Source of the DNA: Siphonodentalium dalli
Lineage: Eukaryota > Mollusca > Scaphopoda > Gadilida > Siphonodentaliidae
Assembly (NCBI GenBank): GCA_032622095.1
Contig: CP136066.1
Span: 93,765,319 to 93,829,318, forward strand
DNA length: 64,000 bases
Direction: 5' to 3'
Within the stretch, counting starts at the first letter, position 1, and each line of letters opens with the position of its first letter. Of this stretch, positions 1 through 12,138 are shown in pieces. Made by a program: the position numbers and the translations under genes. Below the pieces are notes generated by a model. That model did not search any database. It was given only the letters and a program-made list of their open reading frames with translations, and was not told the DNA's origin.

Positions 1-588
1 CGGACCGATTTCCGATAACTGGACGCACAATCGACCGATTTCCGATTCCGATTCCGATGTTTATATATATTGTGCGTTTGTTCCCATACTGGACCTATAT
101 ACACCCAATGCACTCCCAACCCCTCATAGTTTCAAAGCCAAATACATCAAAGAAATATATACACATGTCGTGACAGTATTTCCGCCGACGTCGGTCGTGT
201 GCTGCCTTTGATGTATACCGGTAGTTGTTTTGACAAAGAGATCAAAGGTGCCGACTCAAAGTCACGTTACGACCGCATTTGGAACATCTGCACGCGGTGT
301 AAAAGTCTTGATTGAATACTTGTAAGTTGCGACGATGTATGGAAATGGTGACTTTTATGGTCAATGACTCAATGGAATGGTGATGATTATTAACTAAATT
401 TAAACTGATGGATAATAATTGGTGTGACAGCTGTCAGATTTGTCTGAGATTTCCCAAATTCCGATTGGTCACATCGCTTGTCTTTTAATAACTGGGAAGC
501 CTTTATAGTTCCGCCTAGTGAATTTTTTTTTTCCCCTCCAAATTCAACGTGGAACTAAGCATTTCATTAATCACTAAGTTTTATAACA
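1..588 (+). mobile_element. 5' non-coding part of a decayed hAT element
   Basis: No gene is visible here. The stretch lies directly upstream of a broken hAT transposase and carries repeated CCGATTCCGATTCCGAT-type motifs near position 30-57. The same motif recurs near the opposite end of the element (about 3164-3181), as expected for subterminal repeats of a hAT transposon. The left terminus, which should begin TAGTGATGTGCCGAT to match the right end, is not in the window, so the element extends upstream. A target duplication cannot be tested from this window. Confidence 0.6.
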
Positions 589-2493
589 ATGGCGAATCGA
601 GGAGCTAAGAAAACAAGTACTATTTGGGAATATTTCTCTATATTGTCCCCATCGGACGAAAAGGCTAAATGTGATGTCTGCGAAGTTTTAATTTCCCGGG
701 GAGGGAAAAAAACAAAATTGTACACAACCACCAACCTGCGGCACCACTTAATGGCATGCCATCCGACCCAGTACAAACTGATGGAAACAAAACAGACGGA
801 ACACGAAGAAGGAAAAAAAAGGAAGCGATCAATTAGAAGGTGAAACGCCATCTACAACATCAGAACTCAAGAGGGTTCACCAAATGAAGTTAACTGATGT
901 TGTAAACAAAATGACCCCATGGCCGCCTACAGATAGCCGGACAGTACGCATGAACCAGAAGCTTGCCGAAATGATCGCGATAGACTTCGAACCTTTCTAC
1001 ATCACTGAACATGTTGGTTTCCAAAGATTCGTGGCAGCACTTGAGCCAAGATATAAGCTTCCTACACGACAGCACATAAGTTATAACATTATTCCAGACA
1101 TGTATAATAAAATCAAAGAGAGGATTAAAGTAGAGTTGGTTGAAATGAGTCACATCAGCGTCACGACTGATATCTGGTCTAGTGGTTCCACTTCTTTGAT
1201 GAGTCTCACGGGTCACTGGGTTGACAAACAATTCAACAGGAAGCGGTGTGTGCTCAATGCGTCGTCCTTTCCAGGAAGCCACACAGGAGAGGCAATATCT
1301 GACGAAATTGGCAGGATGTTATCTGAGTGGGATAAAGTGCTGGTTATTCTGAGAGACAACGCTGCGAACGCAGTTTCTGGTTGTCAATTGACCGGGATCT
1401 ATCATTTGGGATGTTTTACCCACACACTGCAGCTCGTAATTCATGATGCTATAAATGTACAATGATCTGTTATCGATATGTTGGCAATTAGTCGAAAGAT
1501 TGCGGGACATTTTAGTCGGTCGCCTCTGGCTAACTTTCACAAGAAACACGAGTTACCCGAGCACCATATAATACAGGACGTTTCTACTAGATGGAATAGC
1601 ACATATTATATGTTGGATCGCATTGTTGAGCAGCGACTTGCCTTGGTTGAGTATTCAAGCGATCATGATATACCAGTGATGACATCAAATCAATGGAATA
1701 TCGCACAAACGCTGCTAAAGACCCTGCGCAGATTTGAGCAGATGACTCAGGGAAATGTCAGAGGCAAGGGCGTCTTGCTCGTCCATCATTCCATCTACTT
1801 CACTTCTAATTAGTGTGCTCTCCTGTCACGATGATGACAGGGGAATCCAGACATTAACTGATTCGTTAAAGGCTTCATTGTTAAAGCGGACTGCTGATAT
1901 TGAAAACAACAAACTTTTGGTTCTCGCTACATTCGCAGATCCCAGATATAAAGCTGTTTTCTTTGCGGACAAAGATGGCTCAACAAACGATCAGTTAAAA
2001 AAATGGATTCAAGAAGGAGACATTACCGTGTGCACTGAGGAGCCTAGTAAAACTACGGGCAATACAGACTCTCAGAGCAATCCAGTGAATGCGGAAGACA
2101 CAACTCACGCAAGCACCAGTTTCGGAAAGAAAGCGGCAAAATGCTTACTCGATGATGACTACACTCGCCTACTTTCGGCAAAGGGGGCCACAACATGTCA
2201 TTCTAAGATCAGAACATTAGAGGACGAAGTCGCTGCATACAATTCCGAACCTTTGGTCGGCCGTGACGAGGACCCCCCTAGAGTGGTGGCGTATTAATAG
2301 AGTGAGATACCCCAGGCTAAGTAAATTTGCCAGCAAATACCTGGGTGCACCTCCTTCGAGCGTCGCAAGTGAACGTTTGTTCAGTGAAGCGGGGGACATT
2401 TACGAGGCTAAGCGTAATCGTCTCAATCCAGAGAAATGTGAAATGCTTTTGGTAATTAGGGGGAACTTGCCTCTATTAAACTTGGAGTACTGA
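589..2493 (+). pseudogene. Decayed hAT-family transposase (BED finger, ZBED-like)
   Basis: The first segment (589-843) encodes a BED zinc finger: CDVC supplies two cysteines and LRHHLMACH two histidines, so all four ligands are present. The next segments (884-1465 and 1478-1813) are in one frame and hold the hAT core, with TTDIWSS, LRDNAANAV, HLGCFTHTLQL and STRWNSTYYML. Later pieces (1755-2297, 2263-2493) carry the C-terminal dimerisation region, including PPSSVASERLFSEAG. Frame changes lie near 843-884, 1755 and 2265, and an in-frame TGA sits at 1463-1465, so no full transposase can be made. The TGA could derive from CGA by CpG decay. hAT transposases cut and paste elements with short inverted ends and 8-bp target duplications. 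Confidence in the family is high; the exact subfamily is not resolved. Confidence 0.88.
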
Positions 2494-3195
2494 GTGCGGG
2501 AGTTTTTGGTGTCCTTCAGTTGAATCTGTGACATTCTGTGTTGATTCATCTATAGGCTTATGTTCCTATGTTTTTGGACAGTGGACTGAAGTATATTCCT
2601 TTAAAGTTTAAAATTTGTGTTGACAGTGTCGGATGATATACTGCCATGTGTTTATTGTTTAATGTTTATAAATATAAACATATTTCCTAAATCGCCCTCT
2701 TTTGATATATTATGCAATGCCCCTCCTCATGTTGGTCGTTAGTGAAGAGTTCTGATCGCGACTGTACTCATCATTCAAGTTATTTCCATAGCATGATTGT
2801 GATGTCACATTGCACGCGCTCAACGGGGAACTCTCATCTAACGAGGTCAGCTTTTAAAGCTTCCTTTGAATCTATCTCTTGTCCACACGATTGACCCAAT
2901 ATCTTCATATAACACGGGACATGTCGGGCATGTGTATTGCCATGCTTATATATAATCATATCAGACTGTTTGGACGATCCAATAGCTTCCATTGAGCCTA
3001 TTACAACTGCGTTTTACATTCAATATTACGGTTGTATTACGTACTTTTGATAAAGCGTGCATATTGCGCTTAGACACTATAACGTTTTTATTTGTTTTGA
3101 CAATCGGTAAAAGCCGATGTTCAACTGCGAGGTACGATTAATATCCGATGGGCTATTATCGGCCGATTCCGATTCCGATTATCGGCACATCACTA
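2494..3195 (+). mobile_element. 3' non-coding part and right terminus of the decayed hAT element
   Basis: This stretch has no convincing ORF. It ends in GATTATCGGCACATCACTA at about 3177-3195. Read on the other strand this begins TAGTGATGTGCCGATAATC, a typical hAT terminal sequence. The CCGATTCCGATTCCGAT motif just inside the end also appears near the start of the window. The matching left end lies outside the window, so the pairing is inferred. Confidence 0.65.
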
Positions 3196-3261
3196 AAACA
3201 GTTGATTAAAATTCATCATTGTGTGGCCATTTTGGGACATAATTCAACAAACCTCATTCTG

Positions 3262-4345
3262 TTTAGGCCTTATCTTCTCTGGAATATTTCTTTATTATCG
3301 AATTTCTATAGACACTTCTTCACATAGATACTATTTCTTTTTGTCCCCCGACGTTTCCGTCGGAGGACTATAGAAATGACCCTCGTGCGTCCGTGCGTCC
3401 GTGCGTCCGTGTGTCCGTGCGTCCGAGATTGGGTACCTTCATGGTGTAATCAACTCCTCCTACAGTTTTAAACGTAGAGATTTGAAACTCTGGGATATTG
3501 TTCCTAACATGTTGGTGATTTGCAACATCTATAAAGCTAATCAAAAATATAATTTTTTCCATATTTTTGGGGGGGTTTTCGACTTAGAAAATTTGGAACA
3601 TTTTTGCCTTTTGGATGAGATTGGGTACCTTCATGGTGTAATCAACTCCTCCTACAGTTTTAAATGTAGAGATTTGAAACTCTGGGATATTGTTCCTAAC
3701 ATGTTGGTGATTTGCAACATCTATATAGCTAATCAAAAATATCATTTTTTCCATATTTTTGGGGGGTTTTCGACTTAGAAAATTTTGAACATTTTTGCCT
3801 TTTGGATGAGATTGGGTACCTTCATGGTGTAATCAACTCCTCCTACAGTTTTAAATGTAGAGATTTGAAACTCTGGGATATTGTTCCTAACATGTTGGTG
3901 ATTTGCAACATCTATATAGCTAATACAAAAATATCATTTTTTTCGTGTTTGCATGCATTTGTTCATCGGGTTGTTTTGTCCAAGAAATTTTGCGGTGGTT
4001 TGCAACATCTATATACTGTATAACATTGTTGCAAATAGTATCCTACAAACAAATCCAATCATGAAGTTTACCACTCGAGTCGGGGGACATGTGGTCTGCG
4101 ACCTTTTATTTAGTTTAGTTTCTCAATATCCCAAATTGGCAGACGACACATTGCATAATTGAGGTTTCCAATGGGTATACATCACAATATTCACCATTTT
4201 GGAACTTCAATTTTAGTCTATGTCTCCCATAGCAGATGAGGCCATGCAGAATGAGGTCCACAGAGGGTGAATTTGGTGATGCTAGCCCTCTGTGTGGGAT
4301 AGCATCACAAAATTCACCCTCTGGGGACCTCATTCTGCAAATGAC
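3262..4345 (+). mobile_element. Palindromic MITE (family 2) interrupted by a tandem-repeat insertion
   Basis: The outer element is the family seen uninterrupted at 58885-59305. Left fragment: AGGCCTTATCTTCTCTGGAA and following, to about 3340. Right fragment: from about 4105 (TTTAGTTTAGTTTCTC) through a hairpin at 4240-4345 whose arms read AGAATGAGGTCC and GGACCTCATTCTG. Between them sits about 760 bp bounded by GTCCCCCGAC and GTCGGGGGACA, absent from the uninterrupted copies, which I read as a second element inserted in the first. No coding gene is supported; short ORFs here are repeat sequence. Confidence 0.7.
3425..3945 (+). repeat. Tandem repeat, about 192-bp unit, 2.7 copies
   Basis: Units start at 3425, 3617 and 3808 with GAGATTGGGTACCTTCATGG. 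The first two are about 192 and 191 bp long, and the third breaks off near 3945. All units are highly similar and stay open in one frame, so they produce short repetitive ORFs with the peptide IGYLHGVINSSYSFK. These are not genes. A short GTCCGTGC-type array (about 3389-3424) precedes the first unit. Confidence 0.9.
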
Positions 4346-4565
4346 AGGCTTGTGGTTATGGGACCCTTTAGCACTTGTATTATGTGTTTGTTTGACTATC
4401 ATCTGCTTATATTTCCTGAACATCCCTCCAGATGAAATTGGGCAGGGAAATAAGCAATGCCATGGCAACATGTGGAATTTTAACCTTCCACAGCATTAAG
4501 TTTGTTGTGGGCCATTTTGTAATTTTGAGGGTTGTTTTAGAGTCTACAATAACTTATTTTTTCAG

Positions 4566-5114
4566 AGAGGGAACTGGAGGCCACAAGGCAGAGGTCAACC
4601 AAGGCCACCCTTAGATCTTCGGAATGAATCGCGTCCACCGATGCATGCACCAGTACCACTTATGGCTCAGGTGGATCAGGCAGAGAGAAACGCCATTGCT
4701 GAGAGAAACGCCCAGCAGCTGAATGCGCAGATGCAAATGATGAATCACCTGAATCAGAATGTGATGCAACTGCAGAATCAGAAGGCTTCTAATAATCAAC
4801 TCCATCAAAATCCCAACATGCTACTCAACCAAGGCTTACCCTCGAATCCAAATATTCCACTCAACCAAAGTGTACCTCTAAATCAGAATCCGCCACTTGG
4901 CCAAGGTGGACAGCTAAATAAGAACATGCTTCTTAACCAAGGTTTACCGCCGAATCAGAACATTCCACTCAACCAAGGTGTACATCCAAATCCAAATATG
5001 CCACCAAACCTAAGCGTACCACCTCCAAATGTAAACATGCCGCCCAATCAAGGTGGACCTACAAATCGAAACATGGAAATACAACAGATACAGCCCCAGA
5101 TTCCTCCACAGCAA
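4566..5114 (+). CDS. RBM33-like gene, first visible coding exon (Asn/Gln/Pro-rich)
   Basis: The exon encodes 183 residues and keeps phase 0 at both ends. The acceptor is TTTTTTCAG ending at 4565, and the donor is CAA|GTGAGT at 5114/5115. The protein opens RGNWRPQGRGQPRPP, then a helical Gln/Glu/Met stretch (LMAQVDQAERNAIAERNAQQ), then about ten degenerate repeats of the type NQGLPPNQNIPLNQG. It is a low-complexity segment, likely disordered. It must be internal, because coding sequence opens right at the acceptor with no natural start, so the N-terminus is encoded upstream of the window. Low-complexity Pro/Gln-rich regions before a terminal RRM fit RBM33. The exon structure is better supported than the gene name. 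Confidence 0.8.
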
Positions 5115-6849
5115 GTGAGTTCTGATGTTTTTTTCGAAGAGAAATACTGGATTGACTTTGTCAGTCTGTCCAGTCATCCATCCAGGCATATATCTCATCC
5201 ATGGGTTATTTGATCTGAATGCACTTGTTTGTCATGCTGGGAGGTTACACTGCGTCACAACAAAATAATGTTAATCAGTTCACACACTTGTGTTGTTTTA
5301 TCTATGTGCTTGTTTTCGTAGAACTGTAATTCAAGGCGGAGTGTTATTGGTTACTGTTGGTTCAGTGAGTACAGGGACCAGTCAAGAGGTTTCAAATTGG
5401 GAGAAGTAATTTCTCCCTGATTGGTTGTTAGGTAGAAATGGACTATTATCAGGGAGAAGTAACAATGACTGATGTTCAATTTACAATCTCACATCACCCT
5501 TCTATGGTCCAATAAGTGTTATGCAACACAAGAGCCCATTTATAAACCATTATAGTGAGTAAGAACACCATTATAATCAGTATATATACTTTAAATATGC
5601 TATTGGGACATATGCATACTGGTATATGAGAGAGGTCACTTCTCCCTGTGACAAAAATAGAGGGAAGTGTCACATTTTAAGGAGAAGTAGTCTCCTAAGT
5701 CGCCCTCTAAGCTGGTCCCTGTGCGAGCGACAACACCCAGTCACTGGAAATTATTTTATGAAGTTATAACGATAAAGGCATGTATATTTGAACATATACA
5801 GTAATGCCTGAAGTATATGACCTTTTAACCACAGCAGAATTATGGGAAAACTTTCAGGATTTAGTCGAAAATATGGCTTGTTGCCATTTATCGGAAAGCT
5901 CTCATCAAGGTTTTCAGGTCAATTATTTAGGAAATTACTGTATGCATCACCAGTGACAACTGAAGGTATTATGGGACAAATAGCTGATTGAAAAAAATCT
6001 TACTACTCGTTTGAGCAAAATTAGAATGTTCATCTCTGGATTGTTCAAAGTCTATACCCGTTTCCTGGACAACTGGATAAATTTGGCATAGAAATAGAGC
6101 TTATCGTTCCACCGATACGAGGAGAGCAACTTTCAGTGATTATTTTTCTGGTGTTTGTTAGAAAATTACATAATTCTACTTGCCGATCTGACTTATTTTC
6201 TCTTTCTGCTCCTCGAATTACAGTACAACGAAAACATGTACATATATTTACTTCTGTTCGCCAACAATTAATCACTAACTAGTGGAGCATGCACACATGC
6301 TGTGCCCCGAATTTGCTATTCATCGATCGGCTACATAACACTAAGAATAATTTATGTAACGGCAAGCAATGGCTCCGGTGGAGTATTTAGTATTATCATG
6401 GATTGTGCAATCTTGTCTGGATTCTGGCCCACATAGCCAACATGACGTCAATGACGTCATGATCCATGCCATGATTCTTCTCTGATTTTCATTAAGCTAA
6501 CTAACAAAATTGGTCTAAATGAAACTAATATGCCTAAATCACATGGGAACTCTTCTTGACAATTTATTTTCATCTCGTTGGTCCACTGCCGATTCCGCAA
6601 TTTTACAATCTCCAGACAGTTACTAACCAGAAGTCAGTTGTCATTTCACAAAAAAATGTACACGCCACCGGAATTTGGCTCATCGCTATAGAAAATATAG
6701 AAACAATTATATGACATCATCATTCACCTGCGCCTAAGGTATAAGCACCAATGCGCGCTTCGCACACTTATGGTTGCTATTATAGTGAAAAACACTTGAA
6801 TGTAGCGCGACTCTTTCTATCAACTTGCAATGTATTATTCTTTCAACAG
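5115..6849 (+). other. Intron 1 of the RBM33-like gene (visible numbering)
   Basis: There is no gene. The first bases carry a dispersed fragment (about 5144-5260, TACTGGATTGACTTTGTCAG) that recurs at about 16985-17070. 5390-5720 has several GGAGAAGT blocks that reappear near 19640-19720. 5799-5930 is a half copy of the TA-flanked palindromic MITE family 3. The remainder, about 5930-6849, shows no recognisable structure. The intron ends in TTCTTTCAACAG. Confidence 0.7.
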
Positions 6850-7489
6850 TTGCAACAACAAAGCGACCAGAAATTCAATTTGATGGAGCCTGAACATGGC
6901 CAACCGTTTGGTGACTTTGCCAACAGAAATGTTGGTATTAATCAAAGGACAAACCTTCCACCGAATCAGAATATTCAGCAAGCGGCAAGCAATCAGAATG
7001 CACCAATGAAAACACAAGAAAACCTTCAGCTGATGGCTCAGGGTCAGCCACGTTTTCCGAATTCGGAACATCAGCGACAACATGACCAACGTTTACCTAA
7101 TAACCAGCAGCAGCAACCTCAGCACCAACTTACCAACCGAGGGTTTAACACGCAGGAGCAGGAAAGGGGGAACTATTATGGAGAATCAAATGTCAGAAGC
7201 GTGTTTGGTCAAAGAGATACCTATGGTGATGATCAGCATCCAGTTCATGACACAAAAATGGGTCCGGAAAGGAAACAGATGGGACGCCAACAGCATGGAC
7301 CAGATATGAGCCGCCGTCCGCCAATGATTGGAGATAATTTCGATAGAGGGGACTGGAAATATACAGATGCGCAGACTAATAATCAGCATCATGACATTAA
7401 GCCTCTGATCGGCAGTCAGTCGAGACAGGGTCAGAACATGCCCCCATTCACGGAGACTGAGGATAAAGGTGGTGATCCTCATCGGCAAG
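6850..7489 (+). CDS. RBM33-like gene, visible exon 2 (Gln-rich, charged)
   Basis: 640 nt; enters in phase 0 after TTCAACAG and leaves one base over at CAAG|GTGATA. It opens LQQQSDQKFNLMEPEHGQPF and continues as Gln/Asn/His-rich sequence, with PNNQQQQPQHQL, then an Arg/Gly/Asp-rich part (QERGNYYGE, MSRRPPMIGDNFDRGDWKY). No folded domain is visible. The leftover base joins the next exon to make a Glu codon, which supports the junction. Reading through the donor meets a stop at 7498, as expected for an intron. Confidence 0.8.
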
Positions 7490-7530
7490 GTGATATATAA
7501 AATATAAATATTTGATTAATATGTTGTTTG

Positions 7531-7801
7531 TTGACCCTTTCATGATGGGAGCAGCACTGGTGCAGCATTAAAGATCCTGTGCCAGTGCATTCTCTTATAT
7601 ATGAAGTCTCCCATATGGAGCATCGCAATGCTCACATATATAAGAGACTGCACTGGCTTACAAGGTCAAGGTAAATACTGTTAGGCCAATGTATTCTCTT
7701 AAATATGCGAGGCTACCAATGGGAGACTCGCATATATAAGAGAATGCATTGGCACAGAGTTTTCACAAAATTTCAGGAAGCTCCAGTCATGGAAGGGTTA
7801 A
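7531..7801. mobile_element. TTAA-flanked double-hairpin MITE (family 1), complete copy
   Basis: It starts TTGACCCTTTCATGATGGGA and ends TCATGGAAGGGTTAA, so the ends are inverted and the borders are TTGA/TTAA. Inside are two hairpins built from GCATTCTCTTATATATG and its complement, each with a short loop carrying CCCAT/ATGGG-like sequence. TTAA borders with ends starting CCC fit a piggyBac-related non-autonomous element (inference from family knowledge). Confidence 0.75.
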
Positions 7802-8445
7802 AGATATGGATGGCCTTCGCGATGGGTATTGTTGTTAAAAATGTCACATCCTTTAAAACTGCCATTAACAGACAGAATATTAAAATATAGACAGATTGTG
7901 TTTTTATACCAATCATAAATATCACAAACATAACATGTTATTGTCAAGATCGTGTGCCTTGTTAGTAAAAAAAAGTTATATTATGACACAGTAGTGTGTA
8001 AAGAGTGTGCGATACGCAAAACACTCAACACCGGAGAAACCCCACTATGGAACTTTGGTTAAAATTGACACCATATTGTTTACAACTTACCAATATAGTG
8101 CACGCTAATCCTTGCACACTCAAGATTTCAGTGTTGAATGGGTCACCGTTTCATGTTTGATGATTGCACAATTTTCTATAAACTGAACACCTCTCTAAAC
8201 CTAACAAAATGTCAGTCAGAAGGGTGCTCGGCATGGAGAGGTTTTACTGTATATGGAATTTTGAATTTGTGACCTTCCATGAGATAAAGGTGCAAGTTTG
8301 TCTGACTTTTTGTATGTAAAATGTTACAAACAAAATGTCGACCAACATGATTTAATGGTTTAATGGTAAATTCTGTTTTCCATGAAAGCCATCACATCCA
8401 AAAATTAATGAATTTTCTTCCATCCATGCTTTCTCCCAGAGTTAA

Positions 8446-8577
8446 TAGCTCAAGAATGCTGTGCTTGTGCAGCATTAAGGACCATGTTCCAGTGCATTTT
8501 CTTATATATGTGAGTCTCTCTGCATTGGCGCAGGGTTTTTGCAAAATTTCAGGAATCTCCAGTCATGGAAGGGTTAA
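8446..8577. mobile_element. Truncated family 1 MITE
   Basis: It contains the same CAGCATTAAGGACC, CCAGTGCATTTTCTTATATATG and TCATGGAAGGGTTAA segments as the complete copy, but most of both hairpins is deleted. Confidence 0.65.
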
Positions 8578-8660
8578 TGGCCCTCTCTCTAACGAACCAT
8601 GTATCAGACGTTAAATTTTTTGAACAATTATCCATTGTGTTTATGTATTTTATTTTGCAG

Positions 8661-9813
8661 AGCAACAAAAGCAAAATTTCAAACAGCATGATCCACGGTT
8701 ACATGGGAATAGAGGTATGCACCACCAAAATGGTCCGAACATCAGTAGAAATACAAATAAGAAAAGTCTCCTAGGTGAGATTCCACCTCAATTAAAATCG
8801 ACATATCAGAACAACCGAGGTCGAGGTCAACCCCGTGGTCGAGCGAAATATCCTCACAACCAACAGTGGAATAGCCGACAAAATGAACAGCCATACGATT
8901 CTCAGGAATTTCATTCGCCACCTCATGACACTCACTTTCAGAATGATGTGCATAAAGAGAGATTTGTTAAACACGAAGAAAGGGTCGCGCAAAGTTATTC
9001 AAAACCAAATCAGGATAGAAATGTGCAAATTACACAGAAAACTGAAGGTAGACAGGTTCATGTTTATAAGCTGCCTGATGAGAATGTGAACCAGTTTAAC
9101 CAGAATCCGAGAGAAAGTCAGCAATATACAAATAGGACTCAAGGAGACAAATTCAATAAAAATAGTGGTTATCAGGTAGAGAACACACAAGATCATCGAC
9201 AGTTTAACCAAGGTGATAATCAGTTTAGTGCTAATCCTAATCCTGGAGTTAATAATTCCCATTTCAATAAGAACCAGAGGAATATTGGAGAGAATCAAGG
9301 ATTTGGTGATGTTCAAAATCAAGAATTTAGTCCTAATCAGAACAGACAGCCTAAAAAGTTTAACCAAGGCTGGCAGCAAAGAGATGAATCTGGTGAAAAT
9401 ATGCAGCCCTCAGATTCAGGGCCTCATCAGTTTAATCCACAAGAGATGCAGCAGCAGAACCACCAGAATTGGCAACAACAGGACAGGCCTCAAAAGAGGC
9501 AAAATGTACAACGTGGCAGAGGCGCTAGGAATGTTCAAAACCGAGGGAGAAATCAACAAAAGCAATTTGTAAACCAGAGGCAGCAAAATGTTCACAATTT
9601 CCAACAAAACGCACCTGATTTCCAGCAAAATGTCAACAATGTGCAACAAATTGAGCAGTTTGAGTTCCCATCACCTTCTGTTCCACGTCACAGTACACCA
9701 GAGGCAAAGCAGCAGCCAAATTTATATAGTATTGATCCCAATGATGATATTTATGAGCAGGATGAGACAGAACATGTTCCTACTGCAGAAGTTAACCAGC
9801 CAACCATAGACAG
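8661..9813 (+). CDS. RBM33-like gene, visible exon 3 (RG patch, long Asn/Gln-rich tract)
   Basis: 1153 nt. It enters with two bases that complete the split Glu codon and leaves AG over at ACAG|GTAAGT. Near its start is an RG-rich patch, NRGRGQPRGRAKYPHNQ. A long Asn/Gln-rich tract follows, with repeats such as FNQNPRESQQY and NFQQNAPDFQQNVNNVQQ and a second basic patch, VQRGRGARNVQNRGRN. The C-terminal end is acidic (DPNDDIYEQDETEHVPTAEV). RG patches usually bind RNA and are methylated on Arg. The composition is unlike the flanking intron DNA and the frame is open throughout, which supports coding. Confidence 0.85.
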
Positions 9814-9992
9814 GTAAGTTGTTACCCAAACAATGTAATTCTTGGTATCAAAAATGTTGTTTGATATGTATAGGTCTGTCCAGAGTTAAATATATGTCAG
9901 GCAATTGATTTGAGTCCACCCTTGGGTTTCTGTCAATTTTCTGTTTAAAACTGTGTGATAAATCTCTGCCAGTATTTAAAGATCTATTCAGG

Positions 9993-10232
9993 TTAAATTT
10001 TTACGAAAAAACCCTGTGCCAATGCATACTCTTATATATGCGAGTCGCCCATAGGGCGCCTGACATATATAAGAGAATGCATTGGCCTAATAATAATTAT
10101 GTTGACCTTCTAAGCCAGTGCATTCTCTAATATATGCGAGGCTCCCCATGGGATATTTGCATATATAAGAGAATGCACTGGCACAGGGTCTTTAATGCTG
10201 CATCAGTGCAGCTCCCGTCATGAAAGGGTTAA
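9993..10232. mobile_element. Family 1 double-hairpin MITE
   Basis: It has two successive hairpins (about 10017-10087 and 10113-10193), each with arms GCATTCTCTTATATATGCG and its complement. The right end is CCCGTCATGAAAGGGTTAA. The left border is a degenerate TTAA. It lies near the start of intron 3. Confidence 0.75.
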
Positions 10233-10537
10233 ACAGTTGAAGGGTTCTGGCAATGTTTTATATATCATGTGTGCGATGTAAAATAAGAGATTAATTGGGA
10301 AATGTTTGGAACAAGAAGTGCTGCACGAAGGACAATATTTTATTTGATATTGAATTTTCGATGTATTTATTTCATATCGTTTGATGTTTAGATTGATAAC
10401 AAATATTATTTCCTTAATTTTTCAATAACAGTGATATTCTATAGTATTTATAGTTTAGTTTATGTGTCATATTTAATTTTCAATATTTCAACAAAACAAA
10501 GAATAGAACTAAGTTCAAGCCTTGAAATAGTGTGTCT

Positions 10538-10926
10538 GTCATTTGCAAATGAGGTCCCCAGAAGGTGAATTTAGTGACTCTATCCCACACAGCAGGTTAG
10601 AATCACTAAATTCACCCTCTGCTTAGGCCTCATCTTCTGGGAAGAGTCTACAGTCTCAAATTAACATTGTTTTTAGCTACTTTTTCCCTTCTGTTGAGTT
10701 TCTATATCCCCAAATTTGCAGAAGATAAAATGTATAATTGAGCTGACTAATGTGTGAACATCACCAGCTTCAACTTGGGAACTTCAATCTGATCCTAGGT
10801 CTCCCATAGCAGTTGAATCCTCAACAGAAAGAGGTTCCCAGAGAGTAAATTTGGTGATGCTAGCCCTCCATGCGAGATAGCCTCCATAAATTCACCCTCT
10901 GGGGACCTCATTCTGCAAATGACAGA
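10538..10926. mobile_element. Palindromic MITE (family 2), paired hairpins
   Basis: Two hairpins (about 10545-10635 and 10830-10922) use arms of the type GAGGTCCCCAGAGGGTGAATT and its complement. Between them is the spacer with TTGAGTTTCTATATCCCCAAA that is shared with copies at 4110, 55350, 59065 and 63720. The outer ends read CTGTCATTTGCAAATGAGG and its complement. Confidence 0.75.
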
Positions 10927-11271
10927 CACACTGTTTCAAGGGTTGACTAAGTTAAATAAGATTTTTATGTTGTTGTAGCTGGATGTCTGGAATACATCTT
11001 TAACAGGAAATATTGACATATTTTAAAGTTATCCTACAAGCACTAAATATCCTGGGCGTTGAATGTCTGATTATTCTTTTTCGGAGCTGATCTGGCTACT
11101 GCTATCAACCGTTATCATAAGAAAGTATGCATGAAGGGAACGTGGTCTAATGTTCACTGAAGCATTTTAAACCACTATTTGTTGATAAAATGTCTCAAGG
11201 GAAATTCTACTTGTTTAATCTGTGACTGTAAATCATAGCAGGAGTATCAGAATCCACGCTGGCCAAAATTA

Positions 11272-11484
11272 CAGTTATGCCCGAAGTATATAACCCTTTA
11301 ACCACAGCAGAATTACGGGAAATTTTTCAGGATTTAGTTGGAAATATGGCTTTTTGCCATTCATCGGAAAGCTCTCACCGACAGCTTTCCGATGAATGGC
11401 AGCAAGCCATATTTCCGACTAAATCCTGAAAAATTTCCCATAATTCTGCTGTGGTTTAGGGGTCGACTATTTGGGACATTACTA
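11272..11484. mobile_element. Foldback MITE (family 3), near-perfect palindrome
   Basis: The left arm carries CCACAGCAGAATTACGGG and AATATGGCTTTTTGCCATTC. The right arm repeats these in inverted order. The centre is AAGCTCTCACCGACAGCTTTC. The family's ends (CAGTAATGCCCTAAATAATC) and TA borders are clearest at 61455-61635. Confidence 0.8.
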
Positions 11485-12138
11485 TATTTATTTTGCCCAT
11501 TTCTGAAATGTCCATTGTTCAGAATTTTTAACCAGATTGAGAAATGATGCCATAATAGCCAATCATCAATGTTTTAATAAGTAAGCATGTGACCGTCTGA
11601 TAAATTGTTATCTAAACATACATGGGCAAGCAACTGCTGATTAACCATTAATAAGTGTTATGGGTTTTAGATATCTGGTGATATTATGAGAATGTGAATT
11701 CTGGCATCTAGTAGAGCTGGGCGGTTTTTTTTTTCAGGCTCGGTTTTCAATTTCGGTTTTTTACTAAGAAAAACCTCGGTTCGGTTTCGATTTCGGTATT
11801 TTTCCTCACTAGGCTTGAACAAATGGGAATTGATAACTGTTTTCATAAAATAATTAAATTTATTCCAAATCATGTAAAAATAAAGCAAACAGAACTAAAA
11901 ATATGATTCTGTAATAACAACAAAAAATAAACTTAAACTTAAAACAAATTAAAATATATTGTAACACTGTTTAACTGCAGTTCATTAACTTAAAGTCTTA
12001 AACTAAATCAACTTAACTAAATGAATATTTTCATTTGGGTCGCATAATTCACATTGATATCATGATGAATGATGATTCAAGTTCATTCAACAAATTGACA
12101 ACAATAGCAGCTTGAAGGCTTGAAGCCTATTGAGTATT

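Larger units (their letters stand above)
7490..8660 (+). other. Intron 2 with two TTAA-type MITE copies
   Basis: There is no gene. 7531-7801 and 8446-8577 are copies of the TTAA-flanked hairpin family described separately. The rest (about 7802-8445 and 8578-8650) shows no structure I can name. The intron ends in a pyrimidine-rich tract and TATTTTGCAG. Confidence 0.75.

Noticed and set aside
9213-9649. ORFs in other frames over the exon at 8661-9813
   Set aside because: Shadows of the Asn/Gln-rich frame, with Ile/Leu/Arg-rich composition produced by AAT/CAG codons read out of frame.
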